A model generated the notes under the pieces. The model saw only the letters and a program-made list of their open reading frames with translations, did no database searches and was not told the origin of the DNA. Positions 1-6,979 of a stretch of DNA of 13,995 nt are shown piece by piece. A program made the translations under genes and the position numbers. Numbering within the stretch: position 1 is the first letter of the stretch; each line of letters starts with the position of its first letter. Origin of the DNA: an uncultured Acidobacteriaceae bacterium (GTDB lineage: Bacteria; Acidobacteriota; Terriglobia; Terriglobales; Acidobacteriaceae); NCBI GenBank assembly GCA_903842845.1, contig CAIMNN010000208.1, positions 1 to 13,995 of the forward strand, read 5' to 3'.

Positions 1-885
1 CGGTGGAGCAAACTCAATGCCGGGCTCGATCATCGCCGCGTTCTGCTCGATCGTCAATCCAGGATTCGCTTCGAGGTTGCCGAGGATCCAGCTCTCGCGC
101 TCGGTCACCGTTTCGTTGCGGAATTCCTCAGCGGCGAGCTCGTAGCCCCACTCGCGGAATGCGCCTTCGGTGAACTTCTGAATGTTGCCCTTGTGGACGA
201 TGGTGACGACCTTGCGGCCGCTCTCCAGCGCGAACTTGATGGCCTCACGCACCAGGCGCTTGGAACCAAATATCGAGATGGGCTTGATGCCGACGCCGGA
301 ATCCTTGCGCACCTGCTTCTTGGTGCCCTTGAGCAGGTCGTTGTTCAGGAAGTCAATCAGCTTGGCGGCTTCGGGAGTGCCCTGGCGGAACTCGATGCCG
401 GAGTAAACATCTTCGGTGTTCTCGCGGTAGAGCACAATGTCGAGCTTCTCGGGGTGCTTCACCGGGCTGGGCACGCCCTGGTAGTACTTGATGGGGCGGA
501 CGCAGCTGTAGAGGTCGAGAATCTGGCGCAGCGCAACGTTGAGCGAGCGGATGCCGCCGCCGACGGGCGTAGTCAACGGCCCCTTGATGGAGACGCGCAG
601 GTCGCGGGCCGCGTTGACCGAATCATCCGGCAGCCAGGTGTTGAACTTGCGGAAGGCCTTTTCGCCGGCGTAGATCTCAAACCAGTGGATCTTGCGCTTG
701 CCGCCGTAGCACTTTTCGACGGCCGCGTCGAAGACGCGCTCGGACGCCTTCCAGATGTCGCGCCCGGTGCCATCGCCCTCGATGAAGGGGATGATCGGGT
801 TGTCAGGAACGTTGAGTTTTCCGTTGGAGTAATCGATGGCTGCGCCGCCCGTGGGCAGGCTGAGTCCGTTATAGGTCGCTTGCAT
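1..885 (-). CDS. icd: NADP-dependent isocitrate dehydrogenase, 5' part (cut by window edge)
   Basis: Oxidative decarboxylation of isocitrate to 2-oxoglutarate with NADP+ in the TCA cycle; cytoplasmic. Translating the minus strand from the ATG at 885 gives 295 uninterrupted codons that run off the left edge; E. coli Icd has 416 residues, so roughly the last 120 are missing. Diagnostic stretches are PFIEGDGTGRDIW (about residues 33-45), TTPVGGGIRSLNVALRQ (105-121) and the run RPIKYYQGVPSPVKHPEKLD soon after, followed by RENTEDVYSGIE. Ser114 in GGGIRSLNV corresponds to E. coli Ser113, the substrate-contacting serine that IDH kinase phosphorylates there. Whether this host has that kinase cannot be seen. 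The start is the only suitable ATG; a Shine-Dalgarno is weak (AAGGA lies about 13 bases upstream). It is transcribed away from the Kelch-type gene. Family assignment is very secure. Confidence 0.97.
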   Translation of the reverse strand, partial: MQATYNGLSLPTGGAAIDYSNGKLNVPDNPIIPFIEGDGTGRDIWKASERVFDAAVEKCYGGKRKIHWFEIYAGEKAFRKFNTWLPDDSVNAARDLRVSIKGPLTTPVGGGIRSLNVALRQILDLYSCVRPIKYYQGVPSPVKHPEKLDIVLYRENTEDVYSGIEFRQGTPEAAKLIDFLNNDLLKGTKKQVRKDSGVGIKPISIFGSKRLVREAIKFALESGRKVVTIVHKGNIQKFTEGAFREWGYELAAEEFRNETVTERESWILGNLEANPGLTIEQNAAMIEPGIEFAPP

Positions 886-1188
886 GAGGTCTGTTTGTCC
901 TTCTGTGATTTTCCGTACGAATTTTGCCGAACAATTGAGGCTAACACCTTGGATTTACGACCTGCAATGGCGGTGGTTCATGCGTTTGAAGCAGATAAAC
1001 AGCAAGGGTTGCACAGATCACATCCAGTGCTCTTTCGGGAAGTGGTATGGACTGGTTCACCCTAATTTAATCTTCGAAAACTCATAACAGAATTGCTATA
1101 CTCCGCTCACGGCAGCAAAGCTTCATTCTGCATCCCCGGCCAATCAAGTTGTTTAGCTGGTTATTCAAGCCGAATTCTCGGAGGTCCA
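886..1188 (+). promoter_or_regulatory. Divergent intergenic region with an extended -10 for the downstream gene
   Basis: Gap of 303 bases between the divergent icd and Kelch-type genes. On the plus strand TGCTATACT at 1094-1102 is an extended -10 (TGn plus TATACT), predicting transcription from about 1109 and an 80-base 5' UTR. The -35 is poor (TTCGAA at 1073-1078), as is usual with extended -10 promoters. No convincing promoter for icd was found on the minus strand, and I see no RNA gene or repeat here. Confidence 0.45.
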
Positions 1189-2823
1189 ATGCACCGCTCG
1201 AAATCTCTCTCGTCGCTGGCAATTGTGTTCGCAATCCTTGCAACAGCCGCATTTTTACAGGCTCAACCATCTGCGCCGGTACATCATGGCCGCTGGCAAC
1301 CGCTGAAGAACCAGTTGCAGTTTCCAGCGATTTACGACCAGTTCGATGTCTACTACGGTCCCGGCGGCGCGTCGGCTCCGCTTCTGCTGACTGATGGTAG
1401 TGTGCTCATTCAGAACGTGGGCGTGTATGCCATGGGTGCGGAGGTGTTCAAGCTCACGCCCGACATCAATGGCAGCTACATCAATGGCACGTGGAGCCAA
1501 TTGGCGAGCAAACCTTACATCAGTTCAGGCGGTGCACAGGCGGTGCTGGCCGATGGCCGAGTTTTGATTGAAGGCGGGGAATACTCGAACTACAACTTTA
1601 ACTTTTTGCTGACCAATCAGGGAGCTATCTATGACCCGGTGGCCGACGCGTGGCAGAGCGTGGACCCGCCCAGCTTTTTTGTCGACCTCTATCCTCCACG
1701 CGCTGTGTATGCGCCGCATCCGATAGGCGACTCGGCTTCGGTAGTTCTTGCTGATGGCACCTTCATGCTGGAAGACAAGATGAGCCGGCAGGCTGCACTG
1801 CTGGACCTGAACAGCATGACGTGGACAGAGACCGGCACTGCAACCAAGTACGACCTGAATGACGAAGAGGGATTGACACTGCTGCCGGATGGCACGGTGC
1901 TGACCATTGATTGCTACACGGATTATATTTTCCATTTGATCCCGCACTATCCCGCGAACCCAACCAACACGGAGATCTACAATCCGGCGACGGGTGAGTG
2001 GACAACAGCGGGCAGCACGATCCAATCATTAACCGACCCCTTCTTGGCGGAGACTGGGCCAGCGATGTTGATGCCGAACGGCAAGGTCTTTGCGATTGGG
2101 AGCACCGGCGTCACGGGGTTGTACGACGTGAAATCGAAGACGTGGTCTGAAGGCCCGATGCTGCCAATCAGTCCGCAGGGTTATCAGTACACTGTGCAGG
2201 ACGGGCCAAGTGTTTTGCTGCCCAACGGGCATGTTTTTCTAGCGGCAAGCGGTGGATATTGGCCGTATGGCAACTACTCCAACCCACCGGTTGGCTTTTT
2301 TGAGTTCGACGGCGTCAATCTGATCCCGGAGCCGACAATACCGAATGCGGCGAATGATGCCTCCTACTCGTTGAGCCTGCTGCCGCTGCCCAACGGCCAG
2401 GTGCTGGCCGTGGATTCGACCAGTGACGTGGAGATCTATACACCAGCGCCGACGTCTGATGGCGACAGGCCCAACAACATTCCACACAACAACATTGCGC
2501 CGACCATTGTTGCTGTGCCACGGACACTGCATCCCGGCGGCAGCTACACGCTCAAGGGAAGACTGCTCAACGGTATATCGCAGGCCTGTGCATTTGGTGA
2601 TGAGTTGCAGTGCGCTACAAATTATCCGCTGGTGCGCATCACGTATCCCAACGGCCATGTTTACTACAGCCGCACGCATGACCACAGCAGCATGGGCGTG
2701 GGGAACAACGGTTTGCAGTCAACACAATTTGATGTGCCTGCAAATCAGGAGACGGGATATGGGATGCTGGAGGTGGTGGCCAACGGTATTCCATCAAGAG
2801 CCATACCGGTCCAGGTTCAGTAG
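1189..2823 (+). CDS. Secreted Kelch/galactose-oxidase-like beta-propeller protein
   Basis: Exported protein of 544 residues; precise function not recognised. The start at 1189 is chosen because GGAGG at 1180-1184 lies at good spacing and the protein then begins with a textbook signal peptide: basic MHRSK, a hydrophobic stretch to about residue 23, and a likely signal-peptidase site after LQA (residue 25). Seven repeats of the form L-x-(D/N)-G-x-V/F-hydrophobic occur, with the Asp/Asn-Gly pair at residues 69, 122, 189, 234, 297, 346 and 402, several followed by IYDP/IYNP/LYDV-type turns. Seven such units predict a seven-bladed propeller as in Kelch and galactose oxidase proteins. From about residue 437 a C-terminal Ig-like (E-set) domain starts at PTIVAVPRTLHPGGSYTL, in the position of the domain that follows the propeller in galactose oxidase. 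Whether copper-ligand residues are conserved could not be judged, so enzyme activity is not claimed. Monocistronic, ending before a hairpin. Confidence 0.8.
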   Translation: MHRSKSLSSLAIVFAILATAAFLQAQPSAPVHHGRWQPLKNQLQFPAIYDQFDVYYGPGGASAPLLLTDGSVLIQNVGVYAMGAEVFKLTPDINGSYINGTWSQLASKPYISSGGAQAVLADGRVLIEGGEYSNYNFNFLLTNQGAIYDPVADAWQSVDPPSFFVDLYPPRAVYAPHPIGDSASVVLADGTFMLEDKMSRQAALLDLNSMTWTETGTATKYDLNDEEGLTLLPDGTVLTIDCYTDYIFHLIPHYPANPTNTEIYNPATGEWTTAGSTIQSLTDPFLAETGPAMLMPNGKVFAIGSTGVTGLYDVKSKTWSEGPMLPISPQGYQYTVQDGPSVLLPNGHVFLAASGGYWPYGNYSNPPVGFFEFDGVNLIPEPTIPNAANDASYSLSLLPLPNGQVLAVDSTSDVEIYTPAPTSDGDRPNNIPHNNIAPTIVAVPRTLHPGGSYTLKGRLLNGISQACAFGDELQCATNYPLVRITYPNGHVYYSRTHDHSSMGVGNNGLQSTQFDVPANQETGYGMLEVVANGIPSRAIPVQVQ

Positions 2824-2841
2824 TCATTTTGAGCTGGTTTG

Positions 2842-2877
2842 AGCCTCAAGGCCCAATGTCATTTGGGCCCTGAGGCT
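2842..2877 (+). terminator. Terminator-like hairpin after the Kelch-type gene
   Basis: Arms 2842-2856 and 2863-2877 form a 15-base stem with one mismatch around the loop TGTCAT. It starts 18 bases after the stop codon. The following T run is weak (ATATTTTC), so termination may be inefficient or factor-assisted. Confidence 0.65.
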
Positions 2878-2928
2878 GGAATATTTTCGGGGCGATAAAT
2901 TAACCGCACATTAATTAAGCTCCAGGCG

Positions 2929-2956
2929 TTGAAATCCCTTCCAAATGCGTTAAACT
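2929..2956 (+). promoter_or_regulatory. Candidate sigma70-type promoter of the putrescine operon
   Basis: TTGAAA at 2929-2934, a 16-base spacer, then TAAACT at 2951-2956 (five and four matches to consensus). Predicted start near 2963 gives a 5' UTR of about 43 bases before the arginine decarboxylase gene. It lies beyond the preceding hairpin, so the operon would have its own promoter. Confidence 0.4.
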
Positions 2957-3005
2957 CATGCGGGGAGCAGGAATTTCTCGCTTCCCGCGTTCACTTTAAG
3001 AGCTG

Positions 3006-3587
3006 ATGGAGGATACATCGAAATTGGGAAAAAGCATGGTGCCGAAGAAGCTTTTCTTCACGAAGGGTGTTGGAAGACACAAGGAACGCTTGACCTCGTT
3101 TGAGCTCGCGTTGCGCGACGCAGGCATTGCCTCGCAGAACCTTGTGCGCGTTTCCTCGATATTTCCGCCACAGTGCAAGATCATCACACGCAAACAGGGT
3201 GTGAACTATCTCTACGACGGCGAGGTCGTCTTCGCTGTCATTGCGGAGAACTCGACGCGTGAGGCACACCGTCTTTGCGTTTCGAGCATTGGCGTGGCAA
3301 TCCCCGCCGACAAGAACACCTACGGCTACCTGAGCGAGCACCACAGCTTCGGCGAAACGGAAGATCAGGCCGGCGAATACGCCGAGGAGCTAGCTGCCGA
3401 GATGCTTGCGACCACTCTTGATGTGGACTTTGACCCCGACAAGAGCTGGGACGAGAAGAAGGAAATTTACCGCATCTCGAACAAGATCGTCCGCACGTCG
3501 AACATCACGCAGTCAGCAGTTGGCGACAAGCGTGGCTTGTGGACGACGACGATCGCAGCAGCGGTGTTGATTCTGGACGAAAAGTAA
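3006..3587 (+). CDS. Pyruvoyl-dependent arginine decarboxylase (PvlArgDC)
   Basis: Decarboxylates L-arginine to agmatine using a covalent pyruvoyl group made by self-cleavage of the proenzyme, not PLP. The 193-residue product has the processing-site signature VRVSSIFPP (residues 47-55). By analogy with the Methanocaldococcus jannaschii enzyme (Ser52/Ser53), cleavage would fall between Ser50 and Ser51, turning Ser51 into the pyruvoyl group. The conserved block SIGVAIPADKNTYGYLSEHH and the C-terminal TTTIAAAVLIL also fit. The chain is somewhat longer than the 165-residue archaeal prototype, mainly from an acidic insertion around residues 115-160. The start at 3006 has only a weak ribosome site; an in-frame ATG at 3036 with GGGAAAAAGC upstream is possible. 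The next two genes encode the enzymes that turn agmatine into putrescine, which strongly supports the arginine substrate. Confidence 0.92.
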   Translation: MEDTSKLGKSMVPKKLFFTKGVGRHKERLTSFELALRDAGIASQNLVRVSSIFPPQCKIITRKQGVNYLYDGEVVFAVIAENSTREAHRLCVSSIGVAIPADKNTYGYLSEHHSFGETEDQAGEYAEELAAEMLATTLDVDFDPDKSWDEKKEIYRISNKIVRTSNITQSAVGDKRGLWTTTIAAAVLILDEK

Positions 3588-3608
3588 AACGCGCGCAAGG
3601 TTTGAACG

Positions 3609-3637
3609 CGGCCAATCCTCTTGATGGGGGTTGGCCG
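3609..3637 (+). other. Strong intercistronic hairpin between the decarboxylase and amidase genes
   Basis: Arms 3609-3620 and 3626-3637 form up to 12 pairs (two or three G-T) around the loop TTGAT in the 76-base gap between the genes. No T tract follows, so it does not look like an intrinsic terminator. It may protect or mark a processing point that separates expression of the first gene from the rest; that role is inferred. Confidence 0.5.
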
Positions 3638-3663
3638 TCTGCGCGAAGGGCGGAAAGGGAAGC

Positions 3664-4593
3664 ATGAAGAATAAATTTAAAATTGCTCTGGTGCAGATGC
3701 GCATGGGCGCAGAGCACGAGCAGAACCTTGTGCGCGCGTTGGAGAAGGTGCGCGTGGCGGCTGCGAAGGGTGCGGCGCTTATCTGCCTGCCGGAGCTTTT
3801 TTGCGCGCAGTATTTTTGCCAGAGCGAGAACCATCGCTTCTTCGACCTAGCGGTCGCAATCCCCGGAGCCGAGACCGAGCGCATAGCAACTGTTGCGAGT
3901 GAGACGCGGACGACAATCATCGCATCGCTGTTTGAGCGGCGTGCGGCTGGGCTTTATCACAACACTGCTGTGACCTTCGGGCCGGATGGCGCGATATTGA
4001 GTGTCTACCGGAAGATGCACATCCCCGACGACCCGCTCTATTATGAGAAGTTTTATTTTGCGCCCGGCGATCTGGGCTTCAAGGCTGTTGATACAAATGT
4101 AGGCCGCATTGGCACGCTTGTCTGCTGGGACCAGTGGTATCCCGAGGGAGCGCGGCTGACGGCGCTGCAAGGAGCGGAATTGTTGTTCTATCCGACTGCA
4201 ATTGGCTGGCATCCGGCGGAGAAAGCCGAGTACGGCACGGCGCAGTACGAGGCGTGGCAGACGATTCAGCGGTCGCATGCGATTGCGAACGGAGTTTTTG
4301 TTGCCGGTGTGAACCGTGTAGGGCTGGAGCATGGCGAGGCGCTCGGTGCAAAGACGGAAGGTGCGGGCATCGAGTTCTGGGGCGGAACATTTCTTGCAGA
4401 CCCGTTCGGCCGCATCATCGCCAAGGCGTCGCATACGGAAGAAGAGACGCTGATTGTTGAGATAGACCCCGCGCTTGTCGAAGAGACGCGCCGCAATTGG
4501 CCGTTCCTGCGTGACCGGCGCATCGACGCATATGGCGGCATTACGAGCCGGTATCTTGACCCTGCAAGCAAGAGCTGGAACGGGCAAAAATAA
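3664..4593 (+). CDS. aguB: N-carbamoylputrescine amidase (nitrilase superfamily)
   Basis: Hydrolyses N-carbamoylputrescine to putrescine, CO2 and ammonia, the last step of the agmatine route. The 309-residue protein carries the complete nitrilase-superfamily triad: Glu44 in CLPELFC, Lys117 in VYRKMHIPDD and Cys154 in LVCWDQWYPE. The sequence PDDPLYYEKFYFAPGDLGFK after the lysine and the blocks PTAIGW and GTFLADPFGRII are typical of the AguB branch. The ATG at 3664 is chosen because AAGGGA lies just upstream; a longer frame opens at 3631 but begins inside the hairpin arm and lacks a ribosome site. Its stop codon is immediately followed by the ATG of agmatine deiminase, indicating translational coupling. 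Substrate assignment rests on both sequence and neighbours. Confidence 0.94.
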   Translation: MKNKFKIALVQMRMGAEHEQNLVRALEKVRVAAAKGAALICLPELFCAQYFCQSENHRFFDLAVAIPGAETERIATVASETRTTIIASLFERRAAGLYHNTAVTFGPDGAILSVYRKMHIPDDPLYYEKFYFAPGDLGFKAVDTNVGRIGTLVCWDQWYPEGARLTALQGAELLFYPTAIGWHPAEKAEYGTAQYEAWQTIQRSHAIANGVFVAGVNRVGLEHGEALGAKTEGAGIEFWGGTFLADPFGRIIAKASHTEEETLIVEIDPALVEETRRNWPFLRDRRIDAYGGITSRYLDPASKSWNGQK

Positions 4594-5685
4594 ATGAATT
4601 CAAAGGAGCAGATGAAACCGAAGCATTTGGGCTATCGCATGCCCGCCGAGTGGGAGCCGCACGAGGCGACGTGGATTGCGTGGCCGCACAACGCGGAAGA
4701 CTGGCCAGGGAAGTTCCAGACGATTCCGTGGGTCTACGCGGAGATTGTGCGCCTACTGGCGACTTCCGAGCGCGTTGAGATTCTGGTCATCGACCGCGCG
4801 GCGGAAGACAAAGCCAAAAAAATTCTGCGTCGCAATGAGGTTGATTTCAGCCGCGTGCGTTTTCATCGCTGGCCGACGAACCGAGTTTGGACGCGTGACT
4901 CCGGTCCGATATTTGTGCGCAATGCGCAGGGTGAAGTTGCGATCACCGATTGGCGCTTCACTGCGTGGGCCAAGTACGAGGACTGGAAGTACGACGACCA
5001 GTTGCCGGCGCGCGTGGCGAAGAAGTTGGACTTGCGCGCGTGGCAGCCGACCATCAATCTGGGCAAGGGAAGCGGGCGCAGGCTTGTGCTAGAAGGCGGG
5101 TCGATCGATGTGAACGGCGCGGGCACGATGCTGACGACGGAGGAGTGCCTGCTGAGCGAAGTGCAACAGCGGAATCCGGGAATCAGCCGCGAGCAGTTGG
5201 AGCAGGCGTTCCACGAATATCTCGGCGTTGAGCAGGTGATCTGGCTTGGCCGCGGAACAGCGGGCGACGACACACACGGGCACGTCGACGACATTACGCG
5301 ATTTGTTGCGCAAGAGACGATTGTGACGGCCGTTGAGCCGGACGAGAATGATGAAAACCACGCGCCGCTTGTGGAGAATCTTACGCGGCTGAAGAACTCG
5401 CGCACTCCGAACGGCAGGCAGTGGACGATTGTCGAGTTGCCTATGCCGCGTGCGCTTGTATTTGAGGGCCGCCGGTTGCCGGCGAGCTATGCGAATTTTT
5501 ATATTGCGAACTCCTGCGTGTTGGTGCCGACCTTCAACGACAAGAACGACCGACGCGCGCTGGATATTCTCGCCGAGCTTTTCCCGACGCGTGATGTCAT
5601 CGGCGTGCATTGTGTCGATTTCATCTGGGGGCTTGGCGCGCTGCACTGCATGACGCAGCAGCAGCCTGCGGCTATATCCTCATAA
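4594..5685 (+). CDS. aguA: Agmatine deiminase
   Basis: Converts agmatine to N-carbamoylputrescine and ammonia through a covalent thiouronium intermediate. Of 363 residues, the N-terminus reads GYRMPAEWEPHEATWIAWP (13-31), the family hallmark. It is followed by WTRDSGP (99-105), LEGGSIDVNG (166-175), the catalytic His region DDTHGHVDD (225-233; His230 likely) and the C-terminal nucleophile in GALHCMTQQQP (Cys352). All key residues are present. The ATG at 4594 directly abuts the amidase stop (TAAATG). An alternative start six codons on, at 4612, has a strong but closely spaced AAAGGAG (spacer three bases); both keep the whole domain. Acts between the arginine decarboxylase and the amidase in the pathway, although its gene comes third in the operon. 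Confidence 0.95.
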   Translation: MNSKEQMKPKHLGYRMPAEWEPHEATWIAWPHNAEDWPGKFQTIPWVYAEIVRLLATSERVEILVIDRAAEDKAKKILRRNEVDFSRVRFHRWPTNRVWTRDSGPIFVRNAQGEVAITDWRFTAWAKYEDWKYDDQLPARVAKKLDLRAWQPTINLGKGSGRRLVLEGGSIDVNGAGTMLTTEECLLSEVQQRNPGISREQLEQAFHEYLGVEQVIWLGRGTAGDDTHGHVDDITRFVAQETIVTAVEPDENDENHAPLVENLTRLKNSRTPNGRQWTIVELPMPRALVFEGRRLPASYANFYIANSCVLVPTFNDKNDRRALDILAELFPTRDVIGVHCVDFIWGLGALHCMTQQQPAAISS

Positions 5686-5687
5686 CA

Positions 5688-6134
5688 GTGACTGATATTG
5701 AAGCAATGCAACTCGCGCTTGATGAAGCACGTCTTGCCGGTGAAGCCGGTGAGGTACCCATTGGCGCGGTCGTACTCGTTGATGGTGCGGTTATTGCCGC
5801 TGGGCAGAACCGTGTTCTGAGAGATGTCGACCCGACTGCGCATGCCGAGGTTATTGCACTGCGCGCCGCTGCTCAAGCACAGCAGAATTACCGACTGAGC
5901 GGCTGTACTATTTACACCACGCTTGAGCCTTGCTCAATGTGCGCCGGAGCGTTGATCCATGCGCGCGTGGACCGGCTTGTCTACGCAACCGCCGATCCGA
6001 AGGCTGGCGCAGTGGGCTCAGCGCTCAGTGTTATCAATCATGAAAAGCTGAACCATCAGATGATCGTTGAGACGGGCTTGCTGGCGGATGAAGCTTCAGA
6101 GTTATTGAAAAGTTTTTTTAAGGACCGCCGTTAG
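5688..6134 (+). CDS. tadA: tRNA-specific adenosine deaminase TadA
   Basis: Deaminates adenosine 34 of tRNA-Arg(ACG) to inosine, widening codon reading; essential in most bacteria. With the GTG at 5688 as start the protein has 148 residues. It shows the cytidine-deaminase zinc site: His52 and catalytic Glu54 in PTAHAEVIAL, and Cys82 and Cys85 in LEPCSMCAGA. The blocks EVPIGAV, QNYRL and MNHxx-like LNHQMIVETGLLADEASELL are also typical of TadA. GTG lies two bases after the agmatine deiminase stop; an ATG at 5706 would start at the equivalent of the internal Met of E. coli TadA and is less likely. No clear ribosome site, so coupling to the upstream gene is probable. The 3' end overlaps the convergent cupin gene by four bases. 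Confidence 0.95.
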   Translation: MTDIEAMQLALDEARLAGEAGEVPIGAVVLVDGAVIAAGQNRVLRDVDPTAHAEVIALRAAAQAQQNYRLSGCTIYTTLEPCSMCAGALIHARVDRLVYATADPKAGAVGSALSVINHEKLNHQMIVETGLLADEASELLKSFFKDRR

Positions 6135-6631
6135 CTTCGAGTCAATTTTCTGATGCGCGTTGCTTCACCCGGCCAGCGAACAATCAAATCTGCGGCGCCT
6201 GCGCTTTCGTAGTCAGCAAAATCAAAACCCGGGGTGAGCGTGCAACCCATCAGGGCAAAGCTGCCCGGCGCCTCATTAAGCAATCGCGTGCCTTGCCAAA
6301 CGCCTGCGGGGACAAGCAACTGAACATGCTCGCCTGCTGAGAGGTTCTGCCCGAGACGCACAACTCGCGTGCTTCCATCGTGCCAAAGTTGCAGCATCTC
6401 GACTGGCGCACCGAGATAAAAGTGATAGAGCTCGTCGGATTTGAGGACGTGCATCTCGGAGAAGGTTCCGGGCTCGATCAGATAGTAGATGGCCGTCGAA
6501 GCGAAGCGCTCGCCATGCGGCGTAGCAATGCGCTGGCGTGATTCATAGGTGCGGCGAAAGCTGCCGCCCTCGACAGGTAGGGGCTCCAGTCCGAGCAATT
6601 TCTTGACCTCATCTGCTGTCATGTTGCCCAT
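6131..6631 (-). CDS. Cupin family protein (cupin_5 / DUF985 type)
   Basis: Cytoplasmic protein of 166 residues resembling the cupin_5 (DUF985) family, whose substrate is generally unknown. Visible family features: an N-terminal helix ending LGLEPLPVEGGSFRRTY (about 13-29), the strand FASTAIYYLIEPGTFSEMHVLKSDELYHFYLG (43-74), and GCTLTPGFDFADYE near the C-terminus. His61 and His70 with Glu67 form a plausible cupin metal/ligand site. Two in-frame ATGs exist, at 6631 and 6622; neither has a strong ribosome site and the longer is given. Its stop codon overlaps tadA by four bases tail to tail, leaving no room for a terminator between them. It is divergent from the glutaredoxin-like gene over a 69-base gap. 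Confidence 0.88.
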   Translation of the reverse strand: MGNMTADEVKKLLGLEPLPVEGGSFRRTYESRQRIATPHGERFASTAIYYLIEPGTFSEMHVLKSDELYHFYLGAPVEMLQLWHDGSTRVVRLGQNLSAGEHVQLLVPAGVWQGTRLLNEAPGSFALMGCTLTPGFDFADYESAGAADLIVRWPGEATRIRKLTRS

Positions 6632-6700
6632 CTTAGCAGTGCTAACACCCCTATCTACGCTAACCCCGCTCAATTCCACACGGTAGTAGAATAGAGGTGT
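6632..6700. promoter_or_regulatory. Short divergent control region with a palindrome and a direct repeat
   Basis: This 69-base gap must hold both start regions for the cupin and glutaredoxin-like genes. TTAGCA-G-TGCTAA at 6633-6645 is a perfect inverted repeat immediately in front of the cupin start codon. GCTAAC followed by C-rich bases recurs at 6641 and 6659, 18 bases apart. A -10-like TAGAAT lies at 6687-6692 on the plus strand. These could be an operator; the evidence is only the symmetry. Confidence 0.3.
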
Positions 6701-6955
6701 ATGGAAATCAAGATGTATGCCTCTTTGTACTGTGGCGATTGCCGCGCCGCCAAGCGTTTTTTGGACTCGAACAATTTTGCCTACACGGTTATCAATGTGG
6801 ACGAAGACCCGGAGGCCGAGGCCGAGCTGATGCGCCGCGTCGGCAAACGCGCCGTGCCGCAACTGGTGATTGATGGCGAGTGGTTTCAACCCTACAAGCC
6901 CGGCATGGGCCTGCTTTACGATGAGTTGAATCGAAAGCTCGGCATTCAAAGTTAG
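6701..6955 (+). CDS. Glutaredoxin-like thiol-disulfide protein
   Basis: Small cytoplasmic thioredoxin-fold protein of 84 residues, the usual size for NrdH/mini-glutaredoxins. It starts with the beta strand MEIKMYASLY, then the active site CGDC (Cys11, Cys14) at the head of a helix, and has the cis-proline loop RAVPQLVIDGEW (Pro53). The glutathione-binding Gly-Gly motif seen in classical glutaredoxins after the cis-Pro is absent (GEWFQPYKPG instead), so the electron donor may be thioredoxin reductase or another thiol; this is inferred. GAGGTG lies just before the start. It sits 24 bases upstream of purB on the same strand and is probably co-transcribed. Confidence 0.88.
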   Translation: MEIKMYASLYCGDCRAAKRFLDSNNFAYTVINVDEDPEAEAELMRRVGKRAVPQLVIDGEWFQPYKPGMGLLYDELNRKLGIQS

Positions 6956-6979
6956 CCGCGTGTACGCGAAGGAGCTTGT

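Noticed and set aside
193..1065. Open frame of 290 codons on the plus strand opposite icd
   Set aside because: It is the antisense shadow of a clear isocitrate dehydrogenase frame and its product resembles no known family.
1093..1188. 32-residue N-terminal extension of the Kelch-type protein
   Set aside because: It starts inside the predicted -10 element; the ATG at 1189 has a good ribosome site and opens a normal signal peptide.
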